Origin: Inquilinus sp. Marseille-Q2685
GTDB lineage: Bacteria; Pseudomonadota; Alphaproteobacteria; DSM-16000; Inquilinaceae
DNA length: 64,000 bases
Direction: 5' to 3'
Assembly: GCF_916619195.1 (NCBI RefSeq)
Contig: NZ_CAKAKL010000008.1
Coordinates: 1 to 64,000 of the forward strand
The position numbers and the translations under genes were made by a program. This document shows, piece by piece, positions 7,675 through 17,619 of this stretch; position 1 is the stretch's first letter; each line of letters starts with the position of its first letter. Under the pieces are notes generated by a model. The model searched no databases, was not told where the DNA came from, and saw nothing but the letters and a program-made list of their open reading frames with translations.

Positions 7675-9000
7675 TCAGGTTGTCGCCGAAGGATTCCAGC
7701 CGGCTCGCGCAAGAATTCGCTCGGCCAACAAATGATACAACCCGTGCCGCAGCACCAGCCGCGACCCGGCCCAGGCCAGGCCGACGGCCGGGATCAGGAT
7801 GGCGAGGCCGCGGGATTCGCCCGTCATCTCCGCCAACAGCACCAGGGCCGTGACCGGGGAATGGGTGACGCCGGTCAGATAGGCGGCCATGCCCACCAGC
7901 ATCAGCGACGGCACCAGGTCCGGGCCCACCAGGGGGACGAAGATCGCGCCGAAGCCGGCGCCGACCGAGAGCGAGGGCGCGAACAGGCCGCCCGGGATGC
8001 CGGCCGAGGAGGCCAGGGCGGTGGCGGCGAACTTGGCCGGGAAGAACCACCAGGCCAGGCCGTGCCCGCCCTCCAGCGCCAGCCGCGTCGGTTCGTAGCC
8101 GGTGCCGAAGGTGGCGCCGCCGGCGGCCAGGCCGATCAGCCCAGCCAGGAGGCCGCAGCTGGCGGCGGCGGCCAGCACCGACCAGCGGCCGAACCGGGCG
8201 AACAGCCGCGGCAGCAGCCTAGTCAGCACCAGGACGCAGCGGCCGAACAGGCCGCCGAGGATGCCGGCGAGCAGCGCCACGATCAGGAAGACCGGAATCG
8301 CCCCCGCGGTGAAGTCGAGCGGATGCCGGCCGAAATAGGTGTAGTCGCCGAGCAATGCGATGGCGACGGCCGAAGACAGGAAGATCGCGGCCAGCACCGC
8401 CATGCGGTTGCGGATGTCGAAGCCGGCGGCCAGTTCCTCCAGCGCGAAGACGATGCCGGCGAGCGGCGTGTTGAAGGCGCCGGCCAGCCCGGCCGCGCCG
8501 CCCGCGGTGATCACCCGCCGCAGCCGCGCCGGGTTGGCGCGCGGCGTCAGGCTGGCCAGGATCACGGCGCCGACCTGCACGGTCGGGCCCTCGCGCCCGA
8601 TCGAGGCGCCGCAGGCGAGGCCGAACAGGCACAGCAGGATCTTGCCGATGCCGGTGCGGGCGTTCAGCTGGCTCGGCACCAGCTCCAGCGGCCGGCGCAT
8701 CGCCGCGATGCATTGCGGGATGCCGCTGCCGGGCGCCGCCGGGAACAGCCGCTGCGCCGCCAGGGCCGAGACGCCGAAGCCGATGGCGCCCAGGATCGGC
8801 GCCAGCCACAGCCGGCCGTCGGTCAGCCGAAAGAACAGGCTCTGCGCCTCGTCCGCGGCCTCGGCGAAGGCGACGGCCATGCAGCCGACCAGGATGCCGC
8901 CGACGGCGAAACGAAGAAGCCGCCGCAAACGCGGCGGCGACAGCAGGCGGCGGAGGGTTCTGGGTCTCAGGTCCGGCGCGTCGCCGGCTGAATGAGCCAT
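7675..9000 (-). CDS. ClC-family chloride channel/transporter
   Basis: This 441-residue multi-pass membrane protein has the three ClC selectivity motifs: GSGIPQ near residue 91, GREGPTVQ near 135 and GGLFAPSL in the C-terminal half. The gating glutamate is present in GREGP. It lacks the C-terminal CBS domains of longer family members. It probably exchanges chloride (or fluoride/nitrate) for protons. The GSGIP serine matches the chloride type, although substrate assignment from sequence is tentative. Confidence 0.9.
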   Translation of the reverse strand: MAHSAGDAPDLRPRTLRRLLSPPRLRRLLRFAVGGILVGCMAVAFAEAADEAQSLFFRLTDGRLWLAPILGAIGFGVSALAAQRLFPAAPGSGIPQCIAAMRRPLELVPSQLNARTGIGKILLCLFGLACGASIGREGPTVQVGAVILASLTPRANPARLRRVITAGGAAGLAGAFNTPLAGIVFALEELAAGFDIRNRMAVLAAIFLSSAVAIALLGDYTYFGRHPLDFTAGAIPVFLIVALLAGILGGLFGRCVLVLTRLLPRLFARFGRWSVLAAAASCGLLAGLIGLAAGGATFGTGYEPTRLALEGGHGLAWWFFPAKFAATALASSAGIPGGLFAPSLSVGAGFGAIFVPLVGPDLVPSLMLVGMAAYLTGVTHSPVTALVLLAEMTGESRGLAILIPAVGLAWAGSRLVLRHGLYHLLAERILARAGWNPSATT

Positions 9001-9018
9001 GGCGGCGGCCGGACGGCG

Positions 9019-9399
9019 CTACGCGCCGGCCGGGGCCGGTTCCTTGCCCTCGGGCTGGGCGACCCGGAAGCTCTCGCCGCAGCCGCAGCGGTCGACCTCG
9101 TTCGGGTTGTTGAACACGAAGCGGGCGCCGAACTCTTCCTGGACGTAGTCCATCTCGGTGCCGAGCAGGAACATGATCGCCGAGGGGTCGATCAGGACGG
9201 TGACGCCCTTGCTCTCGACCACGTCCTCGAACTTCTTCCGCTCCTCGGCGTATTCCATGAAGTAGCTGAGGCCGGAGCAGCCGCGCGCCTTGACCCCGAC
9301 CCGCAGGCCGATGATCGGCTTCGGCGACTTCGCGATCAGCTCGCGCACGCGGTCGGCGGCGCGGTCGGTCAGGGAAATCGGCGGCGGTAGAGCGCGCAT
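9019..9399 (-). CDS. sufA: A-type Fe-S carrier protein (SufA/IscA family)
   Basis: A 126-residue protein beginning at 9397-9399, directly after a good Shine-Dalgarno (AGGTGAACAGG). The three cluster ligands are visible: ARGCSGLSY in the middle and DRCGCGESF near the C-terminus. A-type carriers receive clusters from the SufBCD scaffold and deliver them to apoproteins. It is the last gene of the suf block, separated from sufT by a palindromic repeat. ErpA/IscA are alternative names; operon context favours SufA. The C-terminal tail EGKEPAPAGA is longer than usual. Confidence 0.88.
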   Translation of the reverse strand: MRALPPPISLTDRAADRVRELIAKSPKPIIGLRVGVKARGCSGLSYFMEYAEERKKFEDVVESKGVTVLIDPSAIMFLLGTEMDYVQEEFGARFVFNNPNEVDRCGCGESFRVAQPEGKEPAPAGA

Positions 9400-9508
9400 C
9401 CTGTTCACCTCTTGTCCTCGACCCACAAGATGGGCCGATCCGGAAAAGACTTCAACGGCCTGCGGTTGCAACGCAGACGTTCCCCGGCGCCCTCCCTTCC
9501 CATTTTTC

Positions 9509-9599
9509 TGTCATTGCCGGGCTTGACCCGGCAATCCAGGGGGCCACCGAGAGCCGCTCCGGCTGCCCCTGGATCCTCGGGTCAAGCCCGAGGATGACA
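9509..9599. repeat. Paired palindromic repeat inside the suf block
   Basis: Two hairpins, GCCGGGCTTGACCCGGC (9516-9532) and CCTCGGGTCAAGCCCGAGG (9575-9593), are held inside a larger palindrome by outer arms TGTCAT/ATGACA and CCAGGGG/CCCCTGG. From memory, this TCATTGCCGGGCTTGACCCGG type is a common intergenic repeat in alphaproteobacteria. It separates sufT from sufA and could lower or uncouple expression of sufA. Confidence 0.8.
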
Positions 9600-9634
9600 A
9601 TGGAGGAGGCTGGAAGACCGGCTGAAGACGGCTC

Positions 9635-10072
9635 CTACATCCCGAGCGCCAGCCGGGCGTCCTCGCTGGCGCGCTCGATCGACCAGGGCGGATCCCAGGT
9701 CAGGTTGACCTTGGCCTCGGTCACGCCCGGCACGGCCAGCACGCCCTTCTCCACGATCGCGGGCATCGAGCCCGCCACCGGGCAGTTCGGCGCGGTCAGG
9801 GTCATGTCGATCTCGGCCTTGCCCTCCGGCGACACCTCGACCCGGTAGATCAGCCCGAGTTCGACGATGTTGACCGGCAGCTCCGGGTCGAACACCAGGG
9901 TCAGGTTGTCGAGGATGGCGGAGCGGGTCGCCTCGACGTCGAGCGGAACCTCGACCTTCGACAGCGGCGTGCGGACGTGGATCCAGTCCGGCTCCGGCAC
10001 GTCCAGCGTGCCGGCGCGCATGAAGTCGTTCAGGCCGAGGCCGTCATCGGGGAAATAGGCGGGCCGGGTCAT
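9635..10072 (-). CDS. sufT: SUF-associated MIP18/DUF59 protein (SufT-like)
   Basis: This 145-residue protein carries a DUF59 (MIP18) domain in its C-terminal two thirds: DPELPVNIVELGLIYRVEV, then the cysteine-containing LTAPNCPVAG and the terminal NLTWDPPWS. These proteins assist Fe-S cluster maturation or transfer. The start overlaps the sufE stop (ATGA at 10069-10072), so the two are coupled. The N-terminal about 45 residues are an extension before the domain, as in other SUF-linked members. Confidence 0.9.
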   Translation of the reverse strand: MTRPAYFPDDGLGLNDFMRAGTLDVPEPDWIHVRTPLSKVEVPLDVEATRSAILDNLTLVFDPELPVNIVELGLIYRVEVSPEGKAEIDMTLTAPNCPVAGSMPAIVEKGVLAVPGVTEAKVNLTWDPPWSIERASEDARLALGM

Positions 10073-10521
10073 GATGATGTCGCCTCCCGCGCAGCGATGT
10101 GGCGCCGCGCGATCTCCTTGATCCGTTCGACCATCGACGCCAGGCCGTTGCGGCGACCGCTGGTCAGATGAGTGTCGAGGCCGAGCCGGTTGAACAGGCC
10201 GCGCAGATCCATGTCCGCCACCTCCTCCGGCCGGCGGCCGGAGAACACGCCGGTGACGATGGCGATCAGCCCCTTGACGATGCGGGCGTCGCTGTCGCCC
10301 TGGAACACGATGTGGTCCGGCGCCTGGTCCTCGGGCCGGGCGATCAGCCAGACCTGGCTCTGGCAGCCATGCACCTTGTTGGCCTCGACGCGCTCGGCCT
10401 CCGGGAACGGCGGCAGCGCGTCGCCCAGGCTGATGATGTAGGCGTAGCGCTCCTCCCAATCGTCGAGGAGGGAGAAGTTCTCCTCCAGCTCTTCCTGGGA
10501 CAGCCTGGCCTGCATGGTCAT
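10069..10521 (-). CDS. sufE: SufE sulfur acceptor
   Basis: A 150-residue SufE with the reactive cysteine C53 in VHGCQSQVW and the usual SufE fold length. It accepts persulfide sulfur from SufS and passes it to the SufBCD scaffold. It overlaps sufS by 4 bp upstream and sufT by 4 bp downstream. Confidence 0.95.
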   Translation of the reverse strand: MTMQARLSQEELEENFSLLDDWEERYAYIISLGDALPPFPEAERVEANKVHGCQSQVWLIARPEDQAPDHIVFQGDSDARIVKGLIAIVTGVFSGRRPEEVADMDLRGLFNRLGLDTHLTSGRRNGLASMVERIKEIARRHIAAREATSS

Positions 10522-11771
10522 TTCCCGAACAGCTTGACCACCTTGCCCAGCGCCTCGGCCATCACGTCGATCTCGGCCTTGGTGTTGTAGAGGGCGAAGG
10601 AGGCGCGGGCCGTCGCCGGCAGCCGCAGCCGCTCCATCAGCGGCTGGGCGCAGTGGTGGCCGGCCCGCACGGCGACGCCGGCTTGGTCGATGATGGTGCC
10701 GATGTCGTGCGGATGGGCGCAGTCCATGGCGAAGGAGATGATCGAGGCGCGCTCCCGCGCCCGGCCGACGATGGTCAGGCCCGGCACGCGCGACAGCCGC
10801 TCGACCCCGTAGTCCATCAGCTCGCGCTCATGCGCCGCGATGGTGTCGAGGCCGAGCGCGGTGACGTAGTCGATCGCCGCCTTCAGCGCGATGGTCTGGG
10901 CGATGGCCGGGGTGCCGGCCTCGAACTTGGCCGGCAGGTCGGCGAAGGTGGTGCCGGAGAAGCTGACGGTGCGGATCATCTCGCCGCCGCCCTGCCAGGG
11001 CGGCATCGCCTCCAGGAGATCCTCACGGCCGTAGAGGATGCCGATGCCGGTCGGGCCGTACAGCTTGTGGCCGGAGAAGGCCAGGAAGTCGCAGCCGAGG
11101 TCCTGCACGTCGACCGGCATGTGGGTGATCGCCTGGGCCGCGTCGAGCAGCACCTTGGCGCCGACCGCATGCGCCCGCTCGATCACCGCCTTGACCGGGA
11201 CGATGGTGCCGAGCGCGTTCGACATGTAGGTGACCGAGACCAGCCTGGTCCGCGGCGACAGCAGGCGCTCGAACTCGTCGAGCAGGAAGTTGCCGTCGTC
11301 GTCGATCGGGGCGACCTTGAGGACCAGCCCCTTCTCCTGCGCCAGCAGTTGCCACGGCACGATGTTGGAGTGGTGCTCCAGCACCGAGACGATGATCTCG
11401 TCGCCCTCCTTGAGGAAGGCGCGGCCGTAGCTCTGGGCCACCAGGTTGATCGCCTCGGTGGTGCCGCGGGTGTAGACGATCTCCTTGATCGAGGCGGCGT
11501 TGATGAAGCGCTTCACCGCCTCGCGCGTCGCCTCGAAGGCATCGGTCGCGGCACCGCTGAGATAGTGCAGCCCGCGATGGACGTTGGCGTATTCCTCTTC
11601 GTAGACGCGGCTCTCGGCGTCGATCACCGAGCGCGGCTTCTGCGCCGAGGCGGCGTTGTCGAGATAGACCAGCGGCTTGCCGTAGACGGTGCGGGACAGG
11701 ATCGGGAAATCCGCCCGGACGGCGTTCACGTCATAGGCGTTGATGCCGCTCGTGTGCAGCCGCGTGTCCAT
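10518..11771 (-). CDS. sufS: Cysteine desulfurase SufS (group II)
   Basis: This 417-residue PLP enzyme reads from the ATG at 11769-11771, 5 bp after the sufD stop. The PLP lysine lies in FSGHKLYGPTG and the catalytic cysteine in RAGHHCAQPLM, the group II signature. EHHSN binds the cofactor phosphate region. It liberates sulfur from cysteine for SufE and acts together with SufBCD. A second, group I-like desulfurase lies upstream at 16041-17141. Confidence 0.95.
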   Translation of the reverse strand: MDTRLHTSGINAYDVNAVRADFPILSRTVYGKPLVYLDNAASAQKPRSVIDAESRVYEEEYANVHRGLHYLSGAATDAFEATREAVKRFINAASIKEIVYTRGTTEAINLVAQSYGRAFLKEGDEIIVSVLEHHSNIVPWQLLAQEKGLVLKVAPIDDDGNFLLDEFERLLSPRTRLVSVTYMSNALGTIVPVKAVIERAHAVGAKVLLDAAQAITHMPVDVQDLGCDFLAFSGHKLYGPTGIGILYGREDLLEAMPPWQGGGEMIRTVSFSGTTFADLPAKFEAGTPAIAQTIALKAAIDYVTALGLDTIAAHERELMDYGVERLSRVPGLTIVGRARERASIISFAMDCAHPHDIGTIIDQAGVAVRAGHHCAQPLMERLRLPATARASFALYNTKAEIDVMAEALGKVVKLFGK

Positions 11772-11776
11772 GGGAC

Positions 11777-13102
11777 CTAACCCTCCTGATGCCGCGCGGC
11801 GAGCCACAGCCCGACCGCGGCCTCGAACTCCTCGCGCACAGCCTCGTCGGCGACCTCCTCCAGCGCCTCGCGCAGGAAGGCTTCGACCAGCATGGCCCGG
11901 GCCGTGCGCTCGTCGATGCCGCGGGCGCGCAGGTAGAACAGCGCCTCGGCATCGATCTCGCCGACCGTGGCGCCGTGGCTGCACTTGACGTCGTCGGCGT
12001 AGATCTCGAGCTCGGGCTTGCTGTCGATCTCGGCCGTCTTCGACAGCATCAGCGCCCGGTTCAGCTGGTAGCCGTCGGTGCGCTGGGCGTCGCGGCGGAC
12101 GATGATCTTGCCCTGGAAGACGCCCCTGCCCTTGCCGTCCAGCACGCCCTTGAATACCTCGCGCGACCGGCAGTCCGGCACGGCGTGGTCGATCAGGGTG
12201 GTGGTGTCGATGTGGCGGGTGCCGTCTGACAGATAGGCGCCGGTGACATGGCCGTTGCCGCCGCGGCCGGTGAAGGTCGCGACCACCTCGGTCCGCGCCA
12301 GGTCGGCGCCGAGGCTGAGGGTGAAGCTGTCATAGGTGGCGTCGCGGCCGATCGTGGCGCTGCCGTTCAGCAGATGCACCGCATTCAGCCCCTCGCTCTG
12401 CCGGCGGTAGTGGCGCAGCCGGGCGCCGTCGCCGATCTCGGCCTCGACCACCGCATTGGTGAAATAGCCGGTGCCGTCGGTGCCGTGATAGGCCTCGATC
12501 AGCGTCGCCTGGCTGTCGGGACCGGCCAGGACCAGGATGCGGGGGTGGCTGGCCACCGCCACGGCGCCGGGCGCGGTCAGGAACACCAGACGGACCGGCG
12601 CCTCGATCACGGCACCGGGGGCGATGCGCAGCACCGCGCCGTCCTCGACCAGGGCGGTGTTCAGCTCGACCAGCGATGCCGCGTCGGCGGCCGCGGCGAA
12701 GCGGGATTCGACCTCGGCGTCGCCGGCCTCCAGCGCCGCGGCGTAGCCGTCGAGGCGCAGGCCCTTGGGCAGGCCGTCGAGATGCGACAGCTCCCGGCGC
12801 AGCCGGCCGTTGACGAAGACCATGGACGGGCCCTGGACCGGCACGAAGGCGCGCAGCGCCTCCGGCAGCGCCGCCTCGGCCGGCGCGGTGGCGCCGTTCA
12901 GGCCCAGCTTCTCCAGCCGCCGCAGGTCGGTGTACTTCCAGGCCTCCTGCTTGCGCGTAGGCAGGCCCAGGCTCTCGAACCGGGCCATCCCCGCCTCGCG
13001 GCGGCGGGCGATGGCGCTGCGGCCGACGCCGGGCAGCGCCGACCGGCTGGCGGAGAAACGCTCGCGCTGGGCGGCGACGACGGGCGAGATCGCTTCGCTC
13101 AT
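11777..13102 (-). CDS. sufD: SufD scaffold subunit
   Basis: A 441-residue member of the SufBD beta-helix family, with the C-terminal stretch CSHGATVGEIDAEALFYL containing the conserved Cys-Ser-His motif. I place the start at 13100-13102, because GAGGCAGAG lies directly upstream and this leaves 7 bp after sufC; an upstream in-frame start (13129) would overlap sufC. SufD forms the SufBC2D scaffold on which clusters are assembled. Confidence 0.93.
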   Translation of the reverse strand: MSEAISPVVAAQRERFSASRSALPGVGRSAIARRREAGMARFESLGLPTRKQEAWKYTDLRRLEKLGLNGATAPAEAALPEALRAFVPVQGPSMVFVNGRLRRELSHLDGLPKGLRLDGYAAALEAGDAEVESRFAAAADAASLVELNTALVEDGAVLRIAPGAVIEAPVRLVFLTAPGAVAVASHPRILVLAGPDSQATLIEAYHGTDGTGYFTNAVVEAEIGDGARLRHYRRQSEGLNAVHLLNGSATIGRDATYDSFTLSLGADLARTEVVATFTGRGGNGHVTGAYLSDGTRHIDTTTLIDHAVPDCRSREVFKGVLDGKGRGVFQGKIIVRRDAQRTDGYQLNRALMLSKTAEIDSKPELEIYADDVKCSHGATVGEIDAEALFYLRARGIDERTARAMLVEAFLREALEEVADEAVREEFEAAVGLWLAARHQEG

Positions 13103-13109
13103 CTCTGCC

Positions 13110-13874
13110 TCACGCGGCTGCCGGCCCAATGGCGGAAGGAACCACGCCGGCGTAGCCCTTCTCCTCCAGCTCCAGCGCCAGCTCCTTGCCGCCGGACCGG
13201 ACGATCCGGCCGTCGGCCAGGATATGGACGTGGTCGGGGACGATGTAGCCGAGCAGGCGCTGATAGTGGGTGATCACCAGGAAGGCCCGGTCGGGCGAGC
13301 GCAGCTTGTTCACGCTCTCCGCCACCACCTTCAGCGCGTCGATGTCGAGGCCGCTGTCGGTCTCGTCCAGCACCGCGAGGCCGGGCTCCAGCAGCGCCAT
13401 CTGCAGCGCCTCGTTGCGCTTCTTCTCGCCGCCGGAGAAGCCGACATTGACCGAACGCTTCAGCATCTCGGCATCGATACCGAGGCCCTTGGCCTTCTCG
13501 CGCAGCAGCTTGGTGAACTGCATCGGGTCCAGCTCGGCCTCGCCGCGATGCTTGCGGTGGGCGTTGTAGGCGGTGCGCAGGAAGGTGACGGTGCCGACGC
13601 CGGCGACCTCGAGCGGGTACTGGAAGGCCAGGAACAGGCCGGCGCGCGACCGCTCCTCCGGCTCCATCGCCAGCAGGTCCTCGCCGTTGAAGGTGATCGA
13701 TCCGCCGGTGACCTCGTAGCCGTCGCGGCCGGCGATAACGTAGCTGAGCGTCGACTTGCCGGAGCCGTTCGGCCCCATGATGGCGTGGATCTCGCCCTTG
13801 TTCAGGGAAAGCGACACACCCTTCAGAATCTCCTTGCCGTCGACGGCGACGTGAAGGTCCTTGATCTCCAGCAT
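13110..13874 (-). CDS. sufC: SufC ATPase
   Basis: This 254-residue ABC-type ATPase has Walker A GPNGSGKST at 34-42, signature FSGGEKKR and Walker B LAVLDETDSGLD, the SufC-specific variant with a downstream glycine-leucine-aspartate. It powers conformational change of the SufB-SufD dimer. It lies 68 bp downstream of sufB. Confidence 0.96.
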   Translation of the reverse strand: MLEIKDLHVAVDGKEILKGVSLSLNKGEIHAIMGPNGSGKSTLSYVIAGRDGYEVTGGSITFNGEDLLAMEPEERSRAGLFLAFQYPLEVAGVGTVTFLRTAYNAHRKHRGEAELDPMQFTKLLREKAKGLGIDAEMLKRSVNVGFSGGEKKRNEALQMALLEPGLAVLDETDSGLDIDALKVVAESVNKLRSPDRAFLVITHYQRLLGYIVPDHVHILADGRIVRSGGKELALELEEKGYAGVVPSAIGPAAA

Positions 13875-13942
13875 TCCGCGTTCCCTCGCCGCTTCACGCG
13901 GCCTTCCTCAAATTCGCGAAGCCGCACCGAGGCGGCATGTCC

Positions 13943-15397
<1,455 letters not shown>

Positions 15398-15429
15398 GCC
15401 TCGCTCCTCAACCCCTGTGCCAGAACCGA

Positions 15430-15454
15430 TTAACCGAGTTGGCTAGTCGGGTAC
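15430..15454 (-). promoter_or_regulatory. Candidate IscR site upstream of sufB
   Basis: Read on the minus strand, this 25-base stretch matches 18 of 25 positions of the E. coli type-1 IscR consensus as I recall it. Its core is GACTA-N4-ACTCGG-N-TA. The same core (GACYA-N4-ACTCGG-N-TA) occurs upstream of iscR at 17888-17912, giving 14 identical positions between the two. It lies 33 bases from the sufB start, where a repressor or activator could act. Confidence 0.55.
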
Positions 15455-15590
15455 TCCGATGCGGAAGACCCCAAAGGTCGCCCCTTGGGAGGCCTGTGCC
15501 GCCGCCCTTCTCACGCCAATAGATAGGCGTTTCGACGGCGAATGCCAGCGAAAACCCGACTGCGAGAGTCGTTCTCAGCCGCGCTCCGCT

Positions 15591-15624
15591 GGACCCCGGC
15601 ATGCGGCTCGCTCATGCCGGGTCC
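15591..15624 (-). terminator. Hairpin after the ferredoxin gene
   Basis: GGACCCCGGCATG (15591-15603) pairs with CATGCCGGGTCC (15613-15624) with a single bulged C and a 9-base loop. It begins 8 bp beyond the ferredoxin stop on the minus strand, in the terminator position between the iscR and suf blocks. No U-tract follows. Confidence 0.5.
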
Positions 15625-15631
15625 CCTTGCA

Positions 15632-15958
15632 TCACATCATGTTGTTGGTGCCGGACGGCAGCCGCACCGTCAGCCCGTCGAGCTCGTCGCTCATGATGAT
15701 CTGGCAGCCGAGGCGCGAGGTCTTGGTCAGGCCCCAGGCGAGGTCGAGCATGTCCTCCTCGTCCTCCCGCGCCGGCAGCAGCCGGTCGTACCATTCCGGC
15801 TCGACGATCACATGGCAGGTCGAGCAGGCCAGCGAGCCCTCGCAGGCGCCCTCCAGATCGACGTCGTATTTATGCGCGATCTCCATGATCGAAAGCCCCG
15901 CCGGGGCGTCGATCTCGCGCCGGTTCCCGTCCGGCTCGATGAAGATGATCCTGGGCAT
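15632..15958 (-). CDS. fdx: [2Fe-2S] ferredoxin (adrenodoxin/Fdx type)
   Basis: A 108-residue ferredoxin with the cluster motif C-x5-C-x2-C in [10 protein letters not shown] (residues 39-48) and the fourth cysteine in SRLGCQII near 85. This is the vertebrate-type/ISC ferredoxin pattern. It supplies electrons for cluster assembly. It follows the cysteine desulfurase by 82 bp and ends the iscR block. Confidence 0.93.
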   Translation of the reverse strand: MPRIIFIEPDGNRREIDAPAGLSIMEIAHKYDVDLEGACEGSLACSTCHVIVEPEWYDRLLPAREDEEDMLDLAWGLTKTSRLGCQIIMSDELDGLTVRLPSGTNNMM

Positions 15959-16040
15959 TCCGGCCCTGCTCCTGCTCGAAAACGTGGTGTTCTACGAAAG
16001 CCGCGGGCGGGCGGCAACCGGCGAAACCTCATGCCTCCAT

Positions 16041-17141
16041 TCAGGCCACCGCACGGCTGCGCCTCCGCCGGGCCAGATCGACCCAGGCGGCGGCGCAGCG
16101 GTCGATCGCCGCGGCATCGGTCCCGGGCCCCAGGCTGATGCGGATGGCGCTCTCGGCCAGCTCGGCCGGCAGGCCCATCGCCTCCAGCACATGGCTGCGC
16201 CGGACCTTGCCGGAACTGCAGGCCGAGCCGGCGCTGACCGCGATCCCGGCGAGATCGAGCGCCGCGACCTGGGTCTCGGCGGTGACGCCGGGCATGGCGA
16301 CGCAGCTGGTGTTGGCGACGCGCGGCGCGCCCGCGCCCAGCACCACGGCGCCTTCGGCCGCGAGTTTCCGTTCGAGGTCGTCGCGCAGCGCCGCGATCCG
16401 CGGCTGGTCGGCCCGGCCGGCCACGGCCGCGGCAGCGGCACCGAAGCCGGCGATGCCGGCGACGTTCTCGGTGCCGGCGCGACGCCGGCCCTCCTGCGCC
16501 CCGCCGCGCAGCAGCGGCGCCAGCGGCAGCCCGTCGCGCAGCACCAGGGCGCCGATGCCCTGCGGCCCGCCCAGCTTGTGGGCGGAGAGGCTGAGGGCGT
16601 CGACCTCGCCCCCGACCGCGGGCAGCGCGATCCGGCCGGCGGCCTGGACTGCGTCGCAATGCACCAGCGCGCCGTGGCGGCGGGCGATGGCGGCGGCCTC
16701 GGCCACCGGCTGGATCACGCCGGTCTCGTTGTTCACGGCCATCACCGAAACGATCGCGGGCTCTGCCCCGTTCGCCATCATCCGGTCCAGCGCGTCGAGA
16801 TCGACCCGGCCGTCGCCGCCGACCGGGATCCGCTCCGTGGCCCAGGCCAGGGCGCTGTCATGCTCGATGGCGGAGACCAGGACCCGGCGCCGGCCGAGGC
16901 CACCGAGCGCCAGGGCGTTGGCCTCGGTGGCGCCGCCGGTGAAGACGATCTGGGCCGGGGCGACGCCGACCAGGGCGGCGACCTGGGCGCGCCCAGCCTC
17001 GACCAGGCGCCGGGCCTCGCGGCCGAAACGGTGCACCGAGGACGGATTGCCGACGGCATCAAGCGCCGCGGCCATGGCCTCACGCGCCTCCGGCCGCAGC
17101 GGCGCGGTGGCGTTGTGGTCGAGATACACGGCGGAGCTCAC
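16041..17141 (-). CDS. Cysteine desulfurase, IscS/NifS-like (group I)
   Basis: A 366-residue PLP-dependent desulfurase. It starts YLDHNATAPL, has the PLP lysine in SAHKLGGPQG, and the catalytic loop SAGSACSSGK of group I enzymes. It is shorter than IscS (404). It mobilises cysteine sulfur, probably for Fe-S assembly and possibly tRNA thiolation. It follows iscR by 10 bp, so both are under IscR control. A group II SufS is encoded downstream, making two desulfurases in one locus; no iscU or hscAB is present. Confidence 0.9.
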   Translation of the reverse strand: MSSAVYLDHNATAPLRPEAREAMAAALDAVGNPSSVHRFGREARRLVEAGRAQVAALVGVAPAQIVFTGGATEANALALGGLGRRRVLVSAIEHDSALAWATERIPVGGDGRVDLDALDRMMANGAEPAIVSVMAVNNETGVIQPVAEAAAIARRHGALVHCDAVQAAGRIALPAVGGEVDALSLSAHKLGGPQGIGALVLRDGLPLAPLLRGGAQEGRRRAGTENVAGIAGFGAAAAAVAGRADQPRIAALRDDLERKLAAEGAVVLGAGAPRVANTSCVAMPGVTAETQVAALDLAGIAVSAGSACSSGKVRRSHVLEAMGLPAELAESAIRISLGPGTDAAAIDRCAAAWVDLARRRRSRAVA

Positions 17142-17151
17142 GGCGCCCGCC

Positions 17152-17619
17152 TCATTCGGCGGCGACGGTCACGCCCTGCCCGGCGGGGAACAGATGGCTG
17201 GAGCCGAGCACCCGGCGGTTGACCACGTCCTCGACCGTGACCGAGGACAGGTAGAGATGGATCTGGTTGCCCAGTTCCTCCCACAGATCGTGGGTCAGGC
17301 AGCGGCTCTTGTCGCTGTGGCAGCCGAGCGGGCTGTGCTTCTCGCAGCGTGTCGCCTGGATCGGCTCGTCCACCGCGAAGATGATGTCGGAGATCCGGAC
17401 CGTGCCGCAGGGCCGGGCCATGAGATAGCCACCGCCGGGGCCGCGCACGCTGCGGACCAGACCGCCGCGGCGGAGCTTGGCGAAGAGCTGCTCCAGATAC
17501 GGCAGGGAGATTTCCTGGCGCAGCGCGATGTCGGCGAGCGCCACAGGACCATCAGCCCCGTGCCGCGCCAGGTCGACCATCGCCATGACGGCGTAGCGTC
17601 CCTTGGTGCTCAAACGCAT
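17152..17619 (-). CDS. iscR: Fe-S-sensing regulator IscR (Rrf2 family)
   Basis: This 155-residue Rrf2 regulator starts at MRLSTKGRYAV (17617-17619). It has a winged helix with SLPYLEQLFAKLRRGGLVRSVRG and three cluster cysteines spaced C-x7-C-x6-C (CEKHSPLGCHSDKSRC), slightly wider than the C-x5-C-x5-C of E. coli IscR. The following LTHDLWEEL supplies the usual histidine ligand. It is expected to repress its own operon when [2Fe-2S]-loaded. A matching site overlaps its own promoter. Confidence 0.92.
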   Translation of the reverse strand: MRLSTKGRYAVMAMVDLARHGADGPVALADIALRQEISLPYLEQLFAKLRRGGLVRSVRGPGGGYLMARPCGTVRISDIIFAVDEPIQATRCEKHSPLGCHSDKSRCLTHDLWEELGNQIHLYLSSVTVEDVVNRRVLGSSHLFPAGQGVTVAAE

